23,565 nucleotides of DNA from DASZUC01 sp035547775 (GCA_035547775.1 DASZUC010000040.1:1-23565); one strand, 5' to 3'. Positions 1-7,102 are shown, numbered from the stretch's first letter. The notes: a model not told the origin generated them from the sequence alone. A program made the numbers and translations.

Positions 1-188
1 ACGATATGAAGCTGGTGTTCACGCATGGCATCCACCTGCAAGACTCCCAGCAACTTTTTAATGCGCGCCTGTTTAGTAGCGGCGATCGCGCCATTGAGTT
101 TCATGAAGGTGATGTAATTAACGAAGCCGGCATCACCGCGCTGGTGCGCGAAGCTGCTGCGTTCAACGAGTCGAAACCGAAAAAGTAA
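1..188 (+). CDS. DUF1801-family protein, 3' end only (5' truncated by window edge)
   Basis: The reading frame is open from the first base, so this is the C-terminal part of a longer gene; the ATG at 6 is probably an internal Met. The visible 60 residues (KLVFTHG, then a Leu-Phe-Asn stretch, then RAIEFHEGD and a final amphipathic helix ALVREAAAFN) resemble the C-terminal end of small DUF1801/YdhG-type proteins, whose biochemical role is unknown. It ends with TAA four bases from the end of the convergent cupin gene. The family call comes from memory of the pattern and rests on about 60 residues. Confidence 0.6.
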   Translation, partial: DMKLVFTHGIHLQDSQQLFNARLFSSGDRAIEFHEGDVINEAGITALVREAAAFNESKPKK

Positions 189-191
189 GGC

Positions 192-530
192 TTAGTGTGG
201 AATTTCGAGCCAGACTGTCGGCTCGTCACCAATCCCCCAGCCATCGTGACCAGCTGGAATATGCGTGAGGTCGCCAGGACCAAAATTGAGTTCTTCGCCG
301 TCATCCATTTTGACAGTCATTTGGCCTGAAATCATGTACAACAGGTGATCCATCGGGCAGCTGTCGGTTCCTGTCACGGACTTGAGGTCTTCAGACCATT
401 TCCAGCCCGGTTGGGCGGTCACACGATACACTTTCGTTCCATTCATATCGATCAAGTCACTGGTAATTCTTCCCGACGGCTTATTTGATTCGTCCGGTTG
501 ATCAAAACTCTTTTTAGTCATATTTGCCAT
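192..530 (-). CDS. Small cupin-domain protein
   Basis: This 112-aa soluble protein consists of a single cupin barrel. The segment from about residue 60 (MDHLLYMISGQMTVKMDDG) through LNFGPGDLTHIPAGHDGW is the usual pair of cupin motifs: a Gly-rich turn, then a PGDL-x-x-IPAGH element with a possible metal-binding His. It resembles the stand-alone cupins that hold a metal or small ligand; the substrate cannot be told. The ATG at 530 follows AAGGAGG, a near-perfect ribosome-binding site, with a short spacer of 4; a second ATG at 521 is possible. It converges with the DUF1801 gene and diverges from the DUF2277 gene. Confidence 0.8.
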   Translation of the reverse strand: MANMTKKSFDQPDESNKPSGRITSDLIDMNGTKVYRVTAQPGWKWSEDLKSVTGTDSCPMDHLLYMISGQMTVKMDDGEELNFGPGDLTHIPAGHDGWGIGDEPTVWLEIPH

Positions 531-608
531 GCGCCCTCCTTGTAATAGCTCTTCTAATCTGCCGACGTAGATTTATAATTGAAGGTAACCTATGCGAAAG
601 GAGTGCAT

Positions 609-890
609 ATGTGTAGAAGTATTAAGACGCTTTTTAATTTTGACCCGGAAGTAACGGACAAGGAAATCCATGATGCTGCCCTGCAGTTTGTGCGCAAGCT
701 ATCTGGTTTTCGCGCGCCATCAAAAGTCAATGAAGCAGTATTTAATAAAGCCGTGGAAGAAGTCGCCCATGCAGCGCACCATTTACTGGGTGATCTTATT
801 TCCCAGGGCGAGCCAAAAAACCGCGAAGTCGAAGCCGCCAAAGCACATGCCCGAGCTGTCCGCCGCTTCGGCGGTGCTCCAGCAAGTTAG
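609..890 (+). CDS. DUF2277 family protein
   Basis: The start is ATG at 609, preceded by AAAGGAG (597-603); the open frame extends further upstream, but only to a TTG with no ribosome-binding site. The 93-aa product begins MCRSIKTLFNFDPEVT and continues with ALQFVRKLSGF and a conserved Asn-Glu-Ala-Val-Phe segment. This is the hallmark of DUF2277, a small, mostly helical family of unknown function in which the N-terminal MCRxIKTLxNF is nearly invariant. The C-terminal tail is rich in Ala and Arg. A TATAAT-like -10 box at 574-579 could drive it, but there is no convincing -35. Family assignment is confident; function is unknown. Confidence 0.85.
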   Translation: MCRSIKTLFNFDPEVTDKEIHDAALQFVRKLSGFRAPSKVNEAVFNKAVEEVAHAAHHLLGDLISQGEPKNREVEAAKAHARAVRRFGGAPAS

Positions 891-1049
891 CGGTTAAGAA
901 TTCGGGGGCGAGGGATAGCGGCCTGCGGCCTTTTCCGCTGCGGCGGCGTGCTCGGTGCAAACACCTGCGCGCATCCTGGCTTTACCGAGCCACGATCGTG
1001 CTCATTTCATTCGCTGATCGTGAGTTTAAACCCCGGGCACTCAAACACG

Positions 1050-1073
1050 AAAAAAGACCAGCAAATGCTGATC
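1050..1073 (-). terminator. Rho-independent terminator of the tRNA-Gln gene
   Basis: Read on the minus strand, an 18-nt hairpin (arms GATCAGC and GCTGGTC with one G-T pair, loop ATTT; 1056-1073) is followed directly by six T residues (1055-1050). It lies 8 nt after the encoded CCA end of the tRNA, so it fits as that gene's terminator. Confidence 0.85.
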
Positions 1074-1081
1074 TCTTTTCA

Positions 1082-1155
1082 TGGCTGGGGATGAGGGATT
1101 CGAACCCCCGATCCTGGGACCAGAACCCAGTGCCTTACCGCTTGGCCAATCCCCA
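1082..1155 (-). tRNA. tRNA-Gln (anticodon CTG)
   Basis: The minus strand folds into a complete cloverleaf. The acceptor stem pairs TGGGGAT with ATCCCCA, giving the U1-A72 pair typical of bacterial tRNA-Gln. The D-arm contains GGCCAAGCGGTAAGGC. The anticodon stem pairs CTGGG with CCCAG around the loop TTCTGGT, so the anticodon is CTG. The T-arm is GGGGGTTCGAATCCC. The discriminator is G and CCA is encoded. CTG reads only CAG, so a separate TTG isoacceptor should exist elsewhere. CAG is the favoured Gln codon in the nearby ter-type genes. Confidence 0.95.
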
Positions 1156-1331
1156 ACGTCCAAGCGTACGTCCTTATCTCGTTTTGGGTGTCGCCAAAAA
1201 CTTTACTTTGGACTACGCTTCTCCTCTCAAAATTGCATTCAGTCGCATACGCGCCTTGGATTGCAATTTTGGATAGCTGCAGGCGCAACTACAGGGGTTG
1301 ATTATACTAAAACTGCTCTGTTCTGCCAAGG

Positions 1332-1517
1332 TTAGCGTTTTGGTCGTGAGTGAAACAGCCAGTAGAAATTGAGGTCGTAGCCCCAGCCCCAAGCCCGCGG
1401 TGTATAAAGTCGCGGATCATTCGGGTTCCACAGACGCTCGCGGTAGCGAGCCATAGTTGGCTTCCGCCAATCATAGGGCACGCCCCAAAAAGTACCGACT
1501 TTCGATTTTTTACTCAT
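1332..1517 (-). CDS. Small DUF5808-like protein
   Basis: The open frame extends upstream to 1835, but the recognisable part begins at the ATG at 1517 (MSKKSK). The 61-aa product contains FWGVPYDWRKPT, then WNPNDPRLYTPRAWGWGYDLNF, a pattern I associate with the short DUF5808 family: a conserved VPYDWR motif, a W-N-P-x-D-x-R turn and a GWG-x-D-x-NF end. The function is unknown. There is no Shine-Dalgarno sequence; a TATACT box ends 6 nt before the ATG, so the message is probably leaderless. It diverges from the telA-like gene. Confidence 0.7.
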   Translation of the reverse strand: MSKKSKVGTFWGVPYDWRKPTMARYRERLWNPNDPRLYTPRAWGWGYDLNFYWLFHSRPKR

Positions 1518-1523
1518 GACTAC

Positions 1524-1529
1524 AGTATA
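1524..1529 (-). promoter_or_regulatory. -10 box of the DUF5808-like gene, leaderless arrangement
   Basis: TATACT on the minus strand is separated from the ATG at 1517 by only 6 nt, which would place transcription initiation at or next to the A of the start codon. No good -35 is visible at the usual distance, so confidence is limited. Confidence 0.45.
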
Positions 1530-1559
1530 GCGCAGATTGCAATCCTCTCTGTCGATCAG

Positions 1560-1588
1560 TTGATTAGACACGTATATGATGGTATAAT
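1560..1588 (+). promoter_or_regulatory. Promoter of the telA-like gene
   Basis: TTGATT (1560-1565), a 17-bp spacer and a perfect TATAAT (1583-1588). The spacer ends in TGG, giving an extended -10. Transcription should start near 1595, leaving a leader of about 150 nt before the ATG at 1744. The leader has a small hairpin (GGAGG 1664-1668 with CCTCT 1676-1680) and no convincing small gene. Confidence 0.75.
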
Positions 1589-1743
1589 CATATAGCTTCA
1601 GTCTCGCACTTTTGTGTTTGTCTGACAGAGAGCAAATGTCTTTATCCAAGTTTAAGATTGCTTGGAGGCGTTTTACCTCTGTTAGCATCGAATCAAGCTT
1701 CAAAGTCCTGCACGACCATCCACGATCCCACGAAGGAGAAGGC

Positions 1744-3078
1744 ATGACCGTACAGACCACCGACGCACCTGCAGCGGTACCGCAGCTCAAGTTTGCGATA
1801 CCTGGTGCCGCCACTGCTCCGCCGCCGCTGGACATTCCGGCTCCGGTAGATCAGCCGATCGCCTCTGGTTTGGCGACCATTCCCAATAACAACGACAGCC
1901 GTCAGGCACTCGTCTGCAAGGACATGATCGACGCCACGACACTGGCACAGGCCCAGGCCGCTGCCAAGCAGTTGCTTCCGGCCATGCTCAAGGACACTGA
2001 CGTGTTCATGAACTACGGCCAGGCAGCGCTCAAGGACGTCAACGACCTGATCGACATCATGCTCAAGCAGATCAACTCGAGCAGCATGGGGCCGATCAAG
2101 GAGCTCATGAATCAGGCCTACCTGAACATGCGCAACATCAAGGGCAAGTACGACCTGAGCGACCCCAAGGCCAAGAAGGCGTACGACGAGTGGGAGCACG
2201 GCAAGATCAAGCAGCTCATCCATCGCGGTCGGAATTACTTCGAGGCGATGCGGGCCGACATGATGACTGTCGACACTCAGCTCGACAAGCTCAACGCGGA
2301 CCTCAAGGCTCGCTACGTCGACATCCGCAACACCACCAAGCTGCTCGATCAGCTCTACGAGAAGAACGAGGCCTCGATCTACACCCTGATCCAGACCATC
2401 GCGGTCATGGAACTCATCAGCGAGCAGGCTCGTACGGAGGCTGCGGCGCTGCCCGACACCGATCCGGTGACCAATCAGCAGAACGAGGAGAAGCGCAAGC
2501 GCGTCGACCTCATTCAGCAGATGGACATCAAGATCGCCGAGTACAAGGGCCGTCTGTTCGTTGCCTGGTCTACATCGCCGCAACTGCGGATGATGCGCGT
2601 CCTGGACGTCGGCATGGCGGAGAAGATCAACGAGGCCATCAACATCACCATCTACAACATCAAGCTGGCGATGGTCGAGTGGCGCGCGCAGGCTCAAGCC
2701 GTCGAGGACGCCAAGGCGACCGAGAGCCTCAACGCCGCCATGAACGAGTCGATGAAGGAGGTCGCAGCAGCTGGTGCGTCGGCAGCCGAGTTCGTTATGA
2801 ACGCGGTCACCACGCCGTCGCTCCTGCCCGAGACCGTCACTGCGGTCACCGAGTCGCTGAACCTGATGGCAAACAACATCATCACCGCCATCCAGGCCGG
2901 TGACCAGCGGCGAACCGAGCTTGAGCAGACCATGGCACAGTCCAAGGCTGCGCTCAACGCCGGTGAAGGCAAGTTCAACCAGCAACTGGTGGACGTCATC
3001 GTTAACCAGTCAACCCAGCCGTTCGAGCTGCCGGCCTCCAAGCCGACACTGGCTCTGACAGCTGGTCCTGCCTCATAA
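1744..3078 (+). CDS. TelA-family toxic anion resistance protein
   Basis: The start is ATG at 1744 with GAAGGAG just upstream; the frame is open from 1612, but that extension lies in the leader. The product has 444 aa. A Pro/Ala-rich low-complexity N-terminus (to about 55) is followed by an almost wholly alpha-helical body, with segments such as YDEWEHGKIKQLIHRGRNYF, NTTKLLDQLYEKNEASIYTL and RMMRVLDVGMAEKINEAINI. This is the pattern of the TelA/YaaN family (PF05816), cytosolic helical proteins of tellurite-resistance and Ter stress operons whose mechanism is still unclear. The length is slightly above the usual 350-400, because of the extended N-terminus. Third codon positions are almost all C or G, unlike the next gene. 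A long stem-loop follows it, and vWA and TerD genes lie downstream. Confidence 0.88.
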   Translation: MTVQTTDAPAAVPQLKFAIPGAATAPPPLDIPAPVDQPIASGLATIPNNNDSRQALVCKDMIDATTLAQAQAAAKQLLPAMLKDTDVFMNYGQAALKDVNDLIDIMLKQINSSSMGPIKELMNQAYLNMRNIKGKYDLSDPKAKKAYDEWEHGKIKQLIHRGRNYFEAMRADMMTVDTQLDKLNADLKARYVDIRNTTKLLDQLYEKNEASIYTLIQTIAVMELISEQARTEAAALPDTDPVTNQQNEEKRKRVDLIQQMDIKIAEYKGRLFVAWSTSPQLRMMRVLDVGMAEKINEAINITIYNIKLAMVEWRAQAQAVEDAKATESLNAAMNESMKEVAAAGASAAEFVMNAVTTPSLLPETVTAVTESLNLMANNIITAIQAGDQRRTELEQTMAQSKAALNAGEGKFNQQLVDVIVNQSTQPFELPASKPTLALTAGPAS

Positions 3079-3183
3079 CTGAAGCGCTGATGGCCTAAGG
3101 CCATTATCCTGTCGTGTGCACAGGTTGTTTCGCTAGTTCTACTAGTCGGAAGCACACTGGTTCAGGGGTACCATTGACCCTTA

Positions 3184-3234
3184 GGGGTAGTGAAGTAAGC
3201 GATTGCATCTGCAATCACCCTGCTTCACTACCCC
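3184..3234 (+). terminator. Two-tier stem-loop after the telA-like gene
   Basis: A perfect 12-bp outer stem (GGGGTAGTGAAG 3184-3195 with CTTCACTACCCC 3223-3234) encloses an inner hairpin (GATTGCA 3201-3207 with TGCAATC 3210-3216). A smaller palindrome, ATGGCC-TAA-GGCCAT, lies at 3090-3104. No T-run follows, so this is either a non-canonical terminator or an mRNA 3'-end stabiliser. Similar structures follow the other ter-type genes. Confidence 0.6.
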
Positions 3235-3307
3235 GCGAGACTCCATAGATTCACCCAAGCTATGCTGACGAGCTGTAAACAGCGAAAGTCTCATCTGTAC
3301 TATCTGA

Positions 3308-3336
3308 TTGCAAGAATAAGGTTATTGTTATATAAT
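3308..3336 (+). promoter_or_regulatory. Leaderless promoter of the motif-repeat gene
   Basis: TTGCAA (3308-3313), a 17-bp spacer and TATAAT (3331-3336), then just ACATCT before the ATG at 3343. Initiation about 7 nt after the -10 would fall on the start codon itself. There is no ribosome-binding site, which fits a leaderless message. Confidence 0.7.
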
Positions 3337-3342
3337 ACATCT

Positions 3343-4485
3343 ATGTTTAATAAAGGCCGCGATGAGCGGGAAATTGCTCAGGTAGCTCAAGAGATTGAGC
3401 CTTATCGCAACATCGTCGTATCGTACGAGACCGATCAACGTTTCCAGACTATGGATGTGGAGCTGATTACATATGGCAAACACGTCATAACTTCGAATGA
3501 TCGTTATCAGTTTAGTTCGGCCTACCTTGCCCTTGCTCGCAACCGCTCTCTTATGACCGACAATGTCGCCGACGCTTTAACCAAGCCAATAGCTGGCCAG
3601 GAAGATTTTAAGACCGATGGTTTTGACTATAATTCCATCAGTACTTTTTTGGTGAACGGCTATCAGGCAGCCACCGACGGTCTCGAGGCCGCTGACCGCG
3701 TCAGCAGCGTTAAAGGCTACAAGGCCTCGTCACAAGAAACATCGGCCCTACAGAGCCTTTTGAACGATTTTAAATGGCCACAGCCCAATCAAATCTCCAG
3801 TCGTTTTTTGGCGGGGAGTGTGAATGGCCTGAAAGCCATCTCGGTTGCGACACATAGTCAATATGCTACTTTTAATAAAAGTGGGTATGTTCCGAATAAT
3901 ATGAAGGTCCGCTTGCGCCAGCGGGTTGATCCGTTACTGGCAACTTTAGAGGCGAAACAGAAGACCATTGAGTTAATGGCCAAGAGTCATGTGGAGACTA
4001 TTAAGTCAGAGCAGGCTCTGGTTGATTTATATAAAGATGTGATGGACGCCGTCGCGGCGGCCGATGTGTTGTGCGTTTGGCTGACTGTACCAAAATTGCT
4101 CGATAGTAGCTTTACACTCGTTAAGCCCCTAGATGAGAGTCATCCCGTCGAGAGCAAGCAATTTGATGTCGGTAGTCTTGGTGGCCCAGCCGTGAAAAAG
4201 GCCGCTGCGCCCGCACCTGCCACACCGGCTGCGCCGGCCGGTCCACACAAATCGTTCGATCCGGGTAGTTTAACGGCCCCGGCCAAAAAGGCCGCACCCC
4301 CATCAACCAACGTCGGTAAATCATTTGATCCAAATAGTCTCAGTACCCCCAAACCACCGGAGAAACACGAGTTCAATCCTGCCGATCTTGGTAAAGCCGC
4401 CGTCGCTCATACTGAGCAAGCCATCGACCCCACCAAAGCCCAGACCAACCAAGCCAAAACTTTCAGTCTCGACGACTTAAAATAG
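3343..4485 (+). CDS. Unrecognised Ter-island protein with five C-terminal F-D-x-x-x-L motifs
   Basis: The 380-aa product begins MFNKGRDEREIAQ; the ATG at 3343 is chosen because the promoter ends 6 nt upstream, although the frame is open from 3262. Residues 1-265 appear mainly alpha-helical and soluble, and match no family I recognise. Residues 270-380 are a Pro/Ala/Lys-rich flexible tail carrying five spaced copies of one short motif: KQFDVGSL, KSFDPGSL, KSFDPNSL, HEFNPADL and KTFSLDDL, the last ending one residue before the C-terminus. Repeated short linear motifs in a disordered tail usually bind a folded partner several times; the adjacent TerD, vWA or TelA proteins are candidates, but this is inference. 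Codon use is AT-richer than in telA. It converges with the vWA gene. Confidence 0.8.
   Translation: MFNKGRDEREIAQVAQEIEPYRNIVVSYETDQRFQTMDVELITYGKHVITSNDRYQFSSAYLALARNRSLMTDNVADALTKPIAGQEDFKTDGFDYNSISTFLVNGYQAATDGLEAADRVSSVKGYKASSQETSALQSLLNDFKWPQPNQISSRFLAGSVNGLKAISVATHSQYATFNKSGYVPNNMKVRLRQRVDPLLATLEAKQKTIELMAKSHVETIKSEQALVDLYKDVMDAVAAADVLCVWLTVPKLLDSSFTLVKPLDESHPVESKQFDVGSLGGPAVKKAAAPAPATPAAPAGPHKSFDPGSLTAPAKKAAPPSTNVGKSFDPNSLSTPKPPEKHEFNPADLGKAAVAHTEQAIDPTKAQTNQAKTFSLDDLK
4156..4479 (+). repeat. Five-fold coding repeat of an 8-residue motif
   Basis: Motif copies lie at 4156-4179, 4249-4272, 4318-4341, 4366-4389 and 4456-4479 (residues 272, 303, 326, 342 and 372 onward). The consensus is Lys/His-x-Phe-Asp/Asn-x-x-x-Leu. 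DNA copies are divergent in codon choice (FD is written ttt-gat, ttc-gat and ttt-gat), and spacers vary from 24 to 69 nt. The protein motif, not the DNA, therefore seems to be what is conserved. Confidence 0.8.
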
Positions 4486-4499
4486 TATCGGCTGATAAC

Positions 4500-4521
4500 A
4501 AAAAACAGGCCCGCTGGCCTG
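4500..4521 (-). terminator. Rho-independent terminator between convergent genes
   Basis: On the minus strand, the hairpin CAGGCC-agcg-GGCCTG (4521-4506) is followed by six T residues (4505-4500): a good intrinsic terminator for the vWA transcript. It may also serve the plus-strand gene ending at 4485, where the T-run is weaker. Confidence 0.75.
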
Positions 4522-4547
4522 CTAATGTTTTATCAAAAGTGTTGCTA

Positions 4548-4592
4548 GGTTGGCCCGGAAATCTCAGTAATGAGTGAGTTTCCGGGCCAACC
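4548..4592 (-). terminator. Two-tier stem-loop after the vWA gene
   Basis: A perfect 14-bp stem pairs 4548-4561 with 4579-4592 (core GGCCCGGAAA / TTTCCGGGCC). Inside it is a small CTCA-gtaa-TGAG hairpin at 4563-4574. It lies 31 nt beyond the vWA stop and about 27 nt before the T-tailed terminator, so the vWA message carries two successive 3' structures. The strand is assigned by proximity; the stem is symmetric. Confidence 0.6.
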
Positions 4593-4623
4593 CGTTGTTG
4601 CTAGGAGGGAGGTGTGATGTTGG

Positions 4624-5421
4624 TCAGATGAGACCCTGCTGCTTGGCGGCTGCCAGCCAGCTGTTAACCTCTTCGAGCATCGCGTTGTAGAACACGCTGT
4701 CATCGTGACCAAGACTGGCCATCTTCTGGGCGTTGACGTTGTCGATCAGGCGACCGCCCTTCTCGTACGGCACACCCACCGGGATGTCGTTGTCGAGAGA
4801 CTCGAGGAACTGCCAACCCAGGTTGTCTTCGCCGACATAGAGGAACTTCAGAAAGCACCCACGGTAGCTGAGACGCTGGACAGCGTCGATAGCCGTCTGC
4901 GTGTTGTCGGGTCGACCATCGGTGACGATGGTCACAAACGCCGGCGTGTCCATCTTCTTGACTGAAGGAGCCGAACCGCCACGACGCAACAAGCCGCCGC
5001 TGAACAGATCACCGTTGCCGGTCTCCTTGGCCGCCCACTGCAGCGCCGCAGTCAGGTCCGTACTACCGCCAGCCGAAATGCGCTCACGCTCGATCAGACC
5101 GTGGAAGTTGTCGAGCTTGACCTCGGTGGTGTAAAGACTGCTGCTGAAGAAGCACGTCGGTACACTGCCATCGTCGTCGACGAGCACAGCGAAGCCGAGC
5201 GCGCGTTCGACCGCCTCCTGGACGTGGCCCTTACGGTACTCGTTGCCCATGGAACCGGACTTGTCGACCAGCTGGAGGTTCTGCCAGATCTGGTTGGGGT
5301 TGACCTTCTTGGTCAACATCACCTTGACGGCGGCGTCAACCTTGCGGGTCATCAGACCACCAGTGCCCTGCGCAGCATCTGCCGCAGCGACCTTCTGTTT
5401 CACAACCTGAAGATTCGGCAA
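4624..5421 (-). CDS. TerF-like von Willebrand factor A (vWA) domain protein
   Basis: The start is taken as TTG at 5421, because GAGAGGAG lies six bases upstream; the longer open frame to 5478 includes the promoter. The 265-aa product has a short N-terminal region and one vWA domain with a complete metal-ion-dependent adhesion site: DKSGS at 53-57, Thr121 in GGSTDL and Asp168 in TDGRPDN. The stretch YRKGHVQEAVERALGFAVLVDDDG matches the C-terminal vWA half of TerF and related Ter proteins. Such domains bind a divalent metal and act as scaffolds in Ter complexes. It is cytosolic, with no signal peptide. Codons are strongly C/G-ending, as in telA. It is transcribed divergently from the first TerD gene. 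Confidence 0.85.
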   Translation of the reverse strand: MPNLQVVKQKVAAADAAQGTGGLMTRKVDAAVKVMLTKKVNPNQIWQNLQLVDKSGSMGNEYRKGHVQEAVERALGFAVLVDDDGSVPTCFFSSSLYTTEVKLDNFHGLIERERISAGGSTDLTAALQWAAKETGNGDLFSGGLLRRGGSAPSVKKMDTPAFVTIVTDGRPDNTQTAIDAVQRLSYRGCFLKFLYVGEDNLGWQFLESLDNDIPVGVPYEKGGRLIDNVNAQKMASLGHDDSVFYNAMLEEVNSWLAAAKQQGLI

Positions 5422-5478
5422 GTGAGTCTCCTCTCGAAAGCCGAAACACCTTACTGGTACTCTACCAGCAACATGCAA

Positions 5479-5507
5479 ATTATAAGATAAAATTAGCTTT
5501 TCATCAA
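5479..5507 (-). promoter_or_regulatory. Promoter of the vWA gene
   Basis: On the minus strand: TTGATG (5507-5502), a 17-bp spacer, perfect TATAAT (5484-5479). The predicted start near 5472 gives a leader of about 50 nt containing the GAGAGGAG ribosome-binding site. It is back to back with the TerD promoter; the two -35 boxes are 17 bp apart, so one regulator could control both. Confidence 0.75.
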
Positions 5508-5524
5508 CTATATACTCTTCGTAC

Positions 5525-5553
5525 TTGTAATTATCAATTAACAGTGGTATAGT
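5525..5553 (+). promoter_or_regulatory. Promoter of the first TerD gene
   Basis: TTGTAA (5525-5530), a 17-bp spacer ending in TGG (extended -10) and TATAGT (5548-5553). Initiation near 5560 gives a 40-nt leader ending in the ribosome-binding site GGGAGG. Confidence 0.72.
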
Positions 5554-5600
5554 AGGCTAGTTGTGTGACACACGGTCATACAAAGGACATGGGAGGCTAC

Positions 5601-6224
5601 ATGCCGACTCTGCAGGTCAAAAAGGGCGACACCAAGAAGCTGCCGCCGGGCGACGCGTACACCGTTGGTGTGGGCTGGGATCCCGCCGCAGATCAGAGTG
5701 AAAGCCCCGACCTCGACGTCTGGGTGATCCGCCGCTACGACGACGGACGCTCCGAGCCCATCTTCTGGGGGAACCAGGACTGGCACCGGCCGGACCTCGG
5801 AACCAACAGCGAGGGCAACCCGTGGGTCGCTACGCCGGAAGAGGACGTCGTCTACCAGGGCGATGACCGCACCGGCGCCAGTTCGGCCACCGGCTACGAC
5901 GAGATCACCACGCTGACGCCCAGCAAGGCGCCGGCCGGTCTCACGCAGTACGCGGTCTTCGTGACCTACTACGACGACCCCGAGGTCGACCCGCCGACCA
6001 AGACGCTGGGTATGGCCAGCAACATCACCTGTGGTGTCAAGAACGAGGTCACTGGCAACGAGCTGGCAACCAACCTCGAGGGCGACCACGCCTTCGACGT
6101 CACGGTGCTCATCTGCACCATCGACCGCGCCGCAGACGGCTCCTGGTCGATGACCGCCAAGCAGGAGGGCTACACCGACAGCATGATCAAGGTTGCCAAG
6201 GCGCTCGGCGTCGACTTCGGCTAA
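5601..6224 (+). CDS. TerD-family stress protein (first copy)
   Basis: ATG at 5601 follows GGGAGG with a 5-nt gap; the open frame from 5565 lies mostly in the leader. The 207-aa product is a full-length TerD domain: the N-terminal LQVKKGDTKKLPPG strand, VGVGWDP at 22-28, the acidic SPDLDV at 35-40, QGDDRTG at 86-92 and GYDE at 98-101. The last three are where TerD proteins carry their calcium-binding acidic residues. TerD/CABP proteins are cytosolic calcium-binding beta-sandwiches involved in tellurite, phage and membrane stress resistance. The usual single Asp-Asn-x-Thr-Gly is here DDRTG, and the domain has extra aromatic loops. Strongly C/G-ending codons. A paralogue follows. Confidence 0.85.
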   Translation: MPTLQVKKGDTKKLPPGDAYTVGVGWDPAADQSESPDLDVWVIRRYDDGRSEPIFWGNQDWHRPDLGTNSEGNPWVATPEEDVVYQGDDRTGASSATGYDEITTLTPSKAPAGLTQYAVFVTYYDDPEVDPPTKTLGMASNITCGVKNEVTGNELATNLEGDHAFDVTVLICTIDRAADGSWSMTAKQEGYTDSMIKVAKALGVDFG

Positions 6225-6241
6225 CCGCCACCTAGCACCAC

Positions 6242-6336
6242 CCGTTCGTTTATCGAACGGTAGCTAACCCATTTCCACCTCCGGGGTGGGCTCTTTATCT
6301 TTCTGACCACAAGTCAACTGATACTGAGCCCACCCC
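6242..6336 (+). terminator. Stem-loops after the first TerD gene
   Basis: A 7-bp hairpin (CCGTTCG 6242-6248 / CGAACGG 6254-6260, loop TTTAT) is followed by a long 11-bp stem (GGGGTGGGCTC 6283-6293 / GAGCCCACCCC 6326-6336), whose 32-nt loop contains a small TGAC/GTCA hairpin. The second is of the same two-tier type as elsewhere in the island. No T-run follows, so read-through into the second TerD gene is possible. Confidence 0.55.
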
Positions 6337-6381
6337 GCACTACCTACTAGGCTTTATGTTTGTTTTTTCGGAAGATAAACA

Positions 6382-6409
6382 CAAATCCTCGTGGATTTGC
6401 ACATTGACA
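6382..6409 (+). promoter_or_regulatory. Hairpin and isolated -35-like TTGACA before the second TerD gene
   Basis: A 7-bp hairpin (CAAATCC-tcgt-GGATTTG, 6382-6399) is followed by a perfect TTGACA at 6404-6409. No acceptable -10 lies 16-18 bp downstream, so the promoter of this gene is not clear. It might need an activator, or the gene may be read from the upstream TerD promoter. Confidence 0.3.
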
Positions 6410-6469
6410 ACCTATCGTTAGCTATCAGCGCAAAAGCGTTGAATGCGACAAGCAGAAGGGTCATACCAC

Positions 6470-7102
6470 ATGGCACTGTTGACCGGCAAGCAGCAGCTCG
6501 AGCATCTGGGTCCGCGTAGCGGCAACTTCCAGATCAAGAAGGGTCAGGCCGTCGCCGTCCGCAAGACGTCGACGATCACCGCCAGCGCCAGCTGGAAGTC
6601 GGTTACCGACTACGACATCTACGCGCTCGTCCTCTTCACGGACGGACACGTCGAGACGGTCAGCCAGTTCGGTACCAAGAAGCACCCGCACGACTTCACG
6701 CCCTCCGTGGCCAACGGTGCCATCAAGCACCTCGGCGACATCGGTCGTGAGGCCCAGGGTGACGCCGTCGAAACGGTCGAGATCAGTCTGACCGACGACA
6801 TCGCCGCCGTGGCCATCGTGGCCTACTCGGCTCAGTCCAACGGCACCGGCTCGTTCTACCGCTACAAGGTTGGCCTCAAGGTCGACAACGGCGCGGGCGC
6901 AGTCATTGGTGTCTCTGCCGAGAACGCCAACGACGACGACCAGATCTACACCTGCGTGCCGGCCATCATCCGGAACACGCCGAAGGGTGTCGACATCGAG
7001 GCCGTCGAGCTCTACAGCAAGCGCAGCTCCGAGAAGCGACCAGCCTTCAACCGTCACGGTGACATCGAGATGGACGCCGGCCCGGAGAACGCCTACAAGT
7101 AA
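6470..7102 (+). CDS. TerD-family stress protein (second, divergent copy)
   Basis: ATG at 6470 is preceded by AGAAGGG; an earlier in-frame ATG at 6443 has no ribosome-binding site. The 210-aa product keeps the TerD layout: an N-terminal strand with KKGQAVAV, the acidic TDYDIYALVLF at 46-56 (the DLDxSA position), GAIKHLGDIGREAQGDAVETVEISL at 83-107 (the position of the second calcium-binding loop) and a long C-terminal half. Two acidic clusters are weaker than in the first copy, so calcium binding may differ. It is cytosolic, with codon use as in the first copy. It probably works in the same complex; two or more TerD paralogues per locus is normal in Ter systems. Confidence 0.8.
   Translation: MALLTGKQQLEHLGPRSGNFQIKKGQAVAVRKTSTITASASWKSVTDYDIYALVLFTDGHVETVSQFGTKKHPHDFTPSVANGAIKHLGDIGREAQGDAVETVEISLTDDIAAVAIVAYSAQSNGTGSFYRYKVGLKVDNGAGAVIGVSAENANDDDQIYTCVPAIIRNTPKGVDIEAVELYSKRSSEKRPAFNRHGDIEMDAGPENAYK

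Noticed and set aside
920..939. Possible terminator after the DUF2277 gene (GGCC-tgc-GGCC-TTTT)
   Set aside because: The stem is only four pairs with a three-base loop and would be weak; the region 891-1049 otherwise holds nothing I can support.
998..1335. Short plus-strand frames across the tRNA region
   Set aside because: They run through the tRNA-Gln gene and its terminator and have no ribosome-binding site or family pattern.
1693..2985. Long minus-strand open frame (430 aa) opposite the telA-like gene
   Set aside because: It is an antisense shadow created by the strong C/G third-position bias; its translation is Leu/Asp/Val/Arg-rich low complexity, while the plus strand has a promoter, ribosome-binding site and TelA pattern.
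4541..4605. 9-bp direct repeats (GTTGCTAGG) flanking the vWA stem-loop, as in a MITE with target duplications
   Set aside because: The left copy overlaps the stem arm and the other island stem-loops show no flanking repeats, so insertion is not supported.
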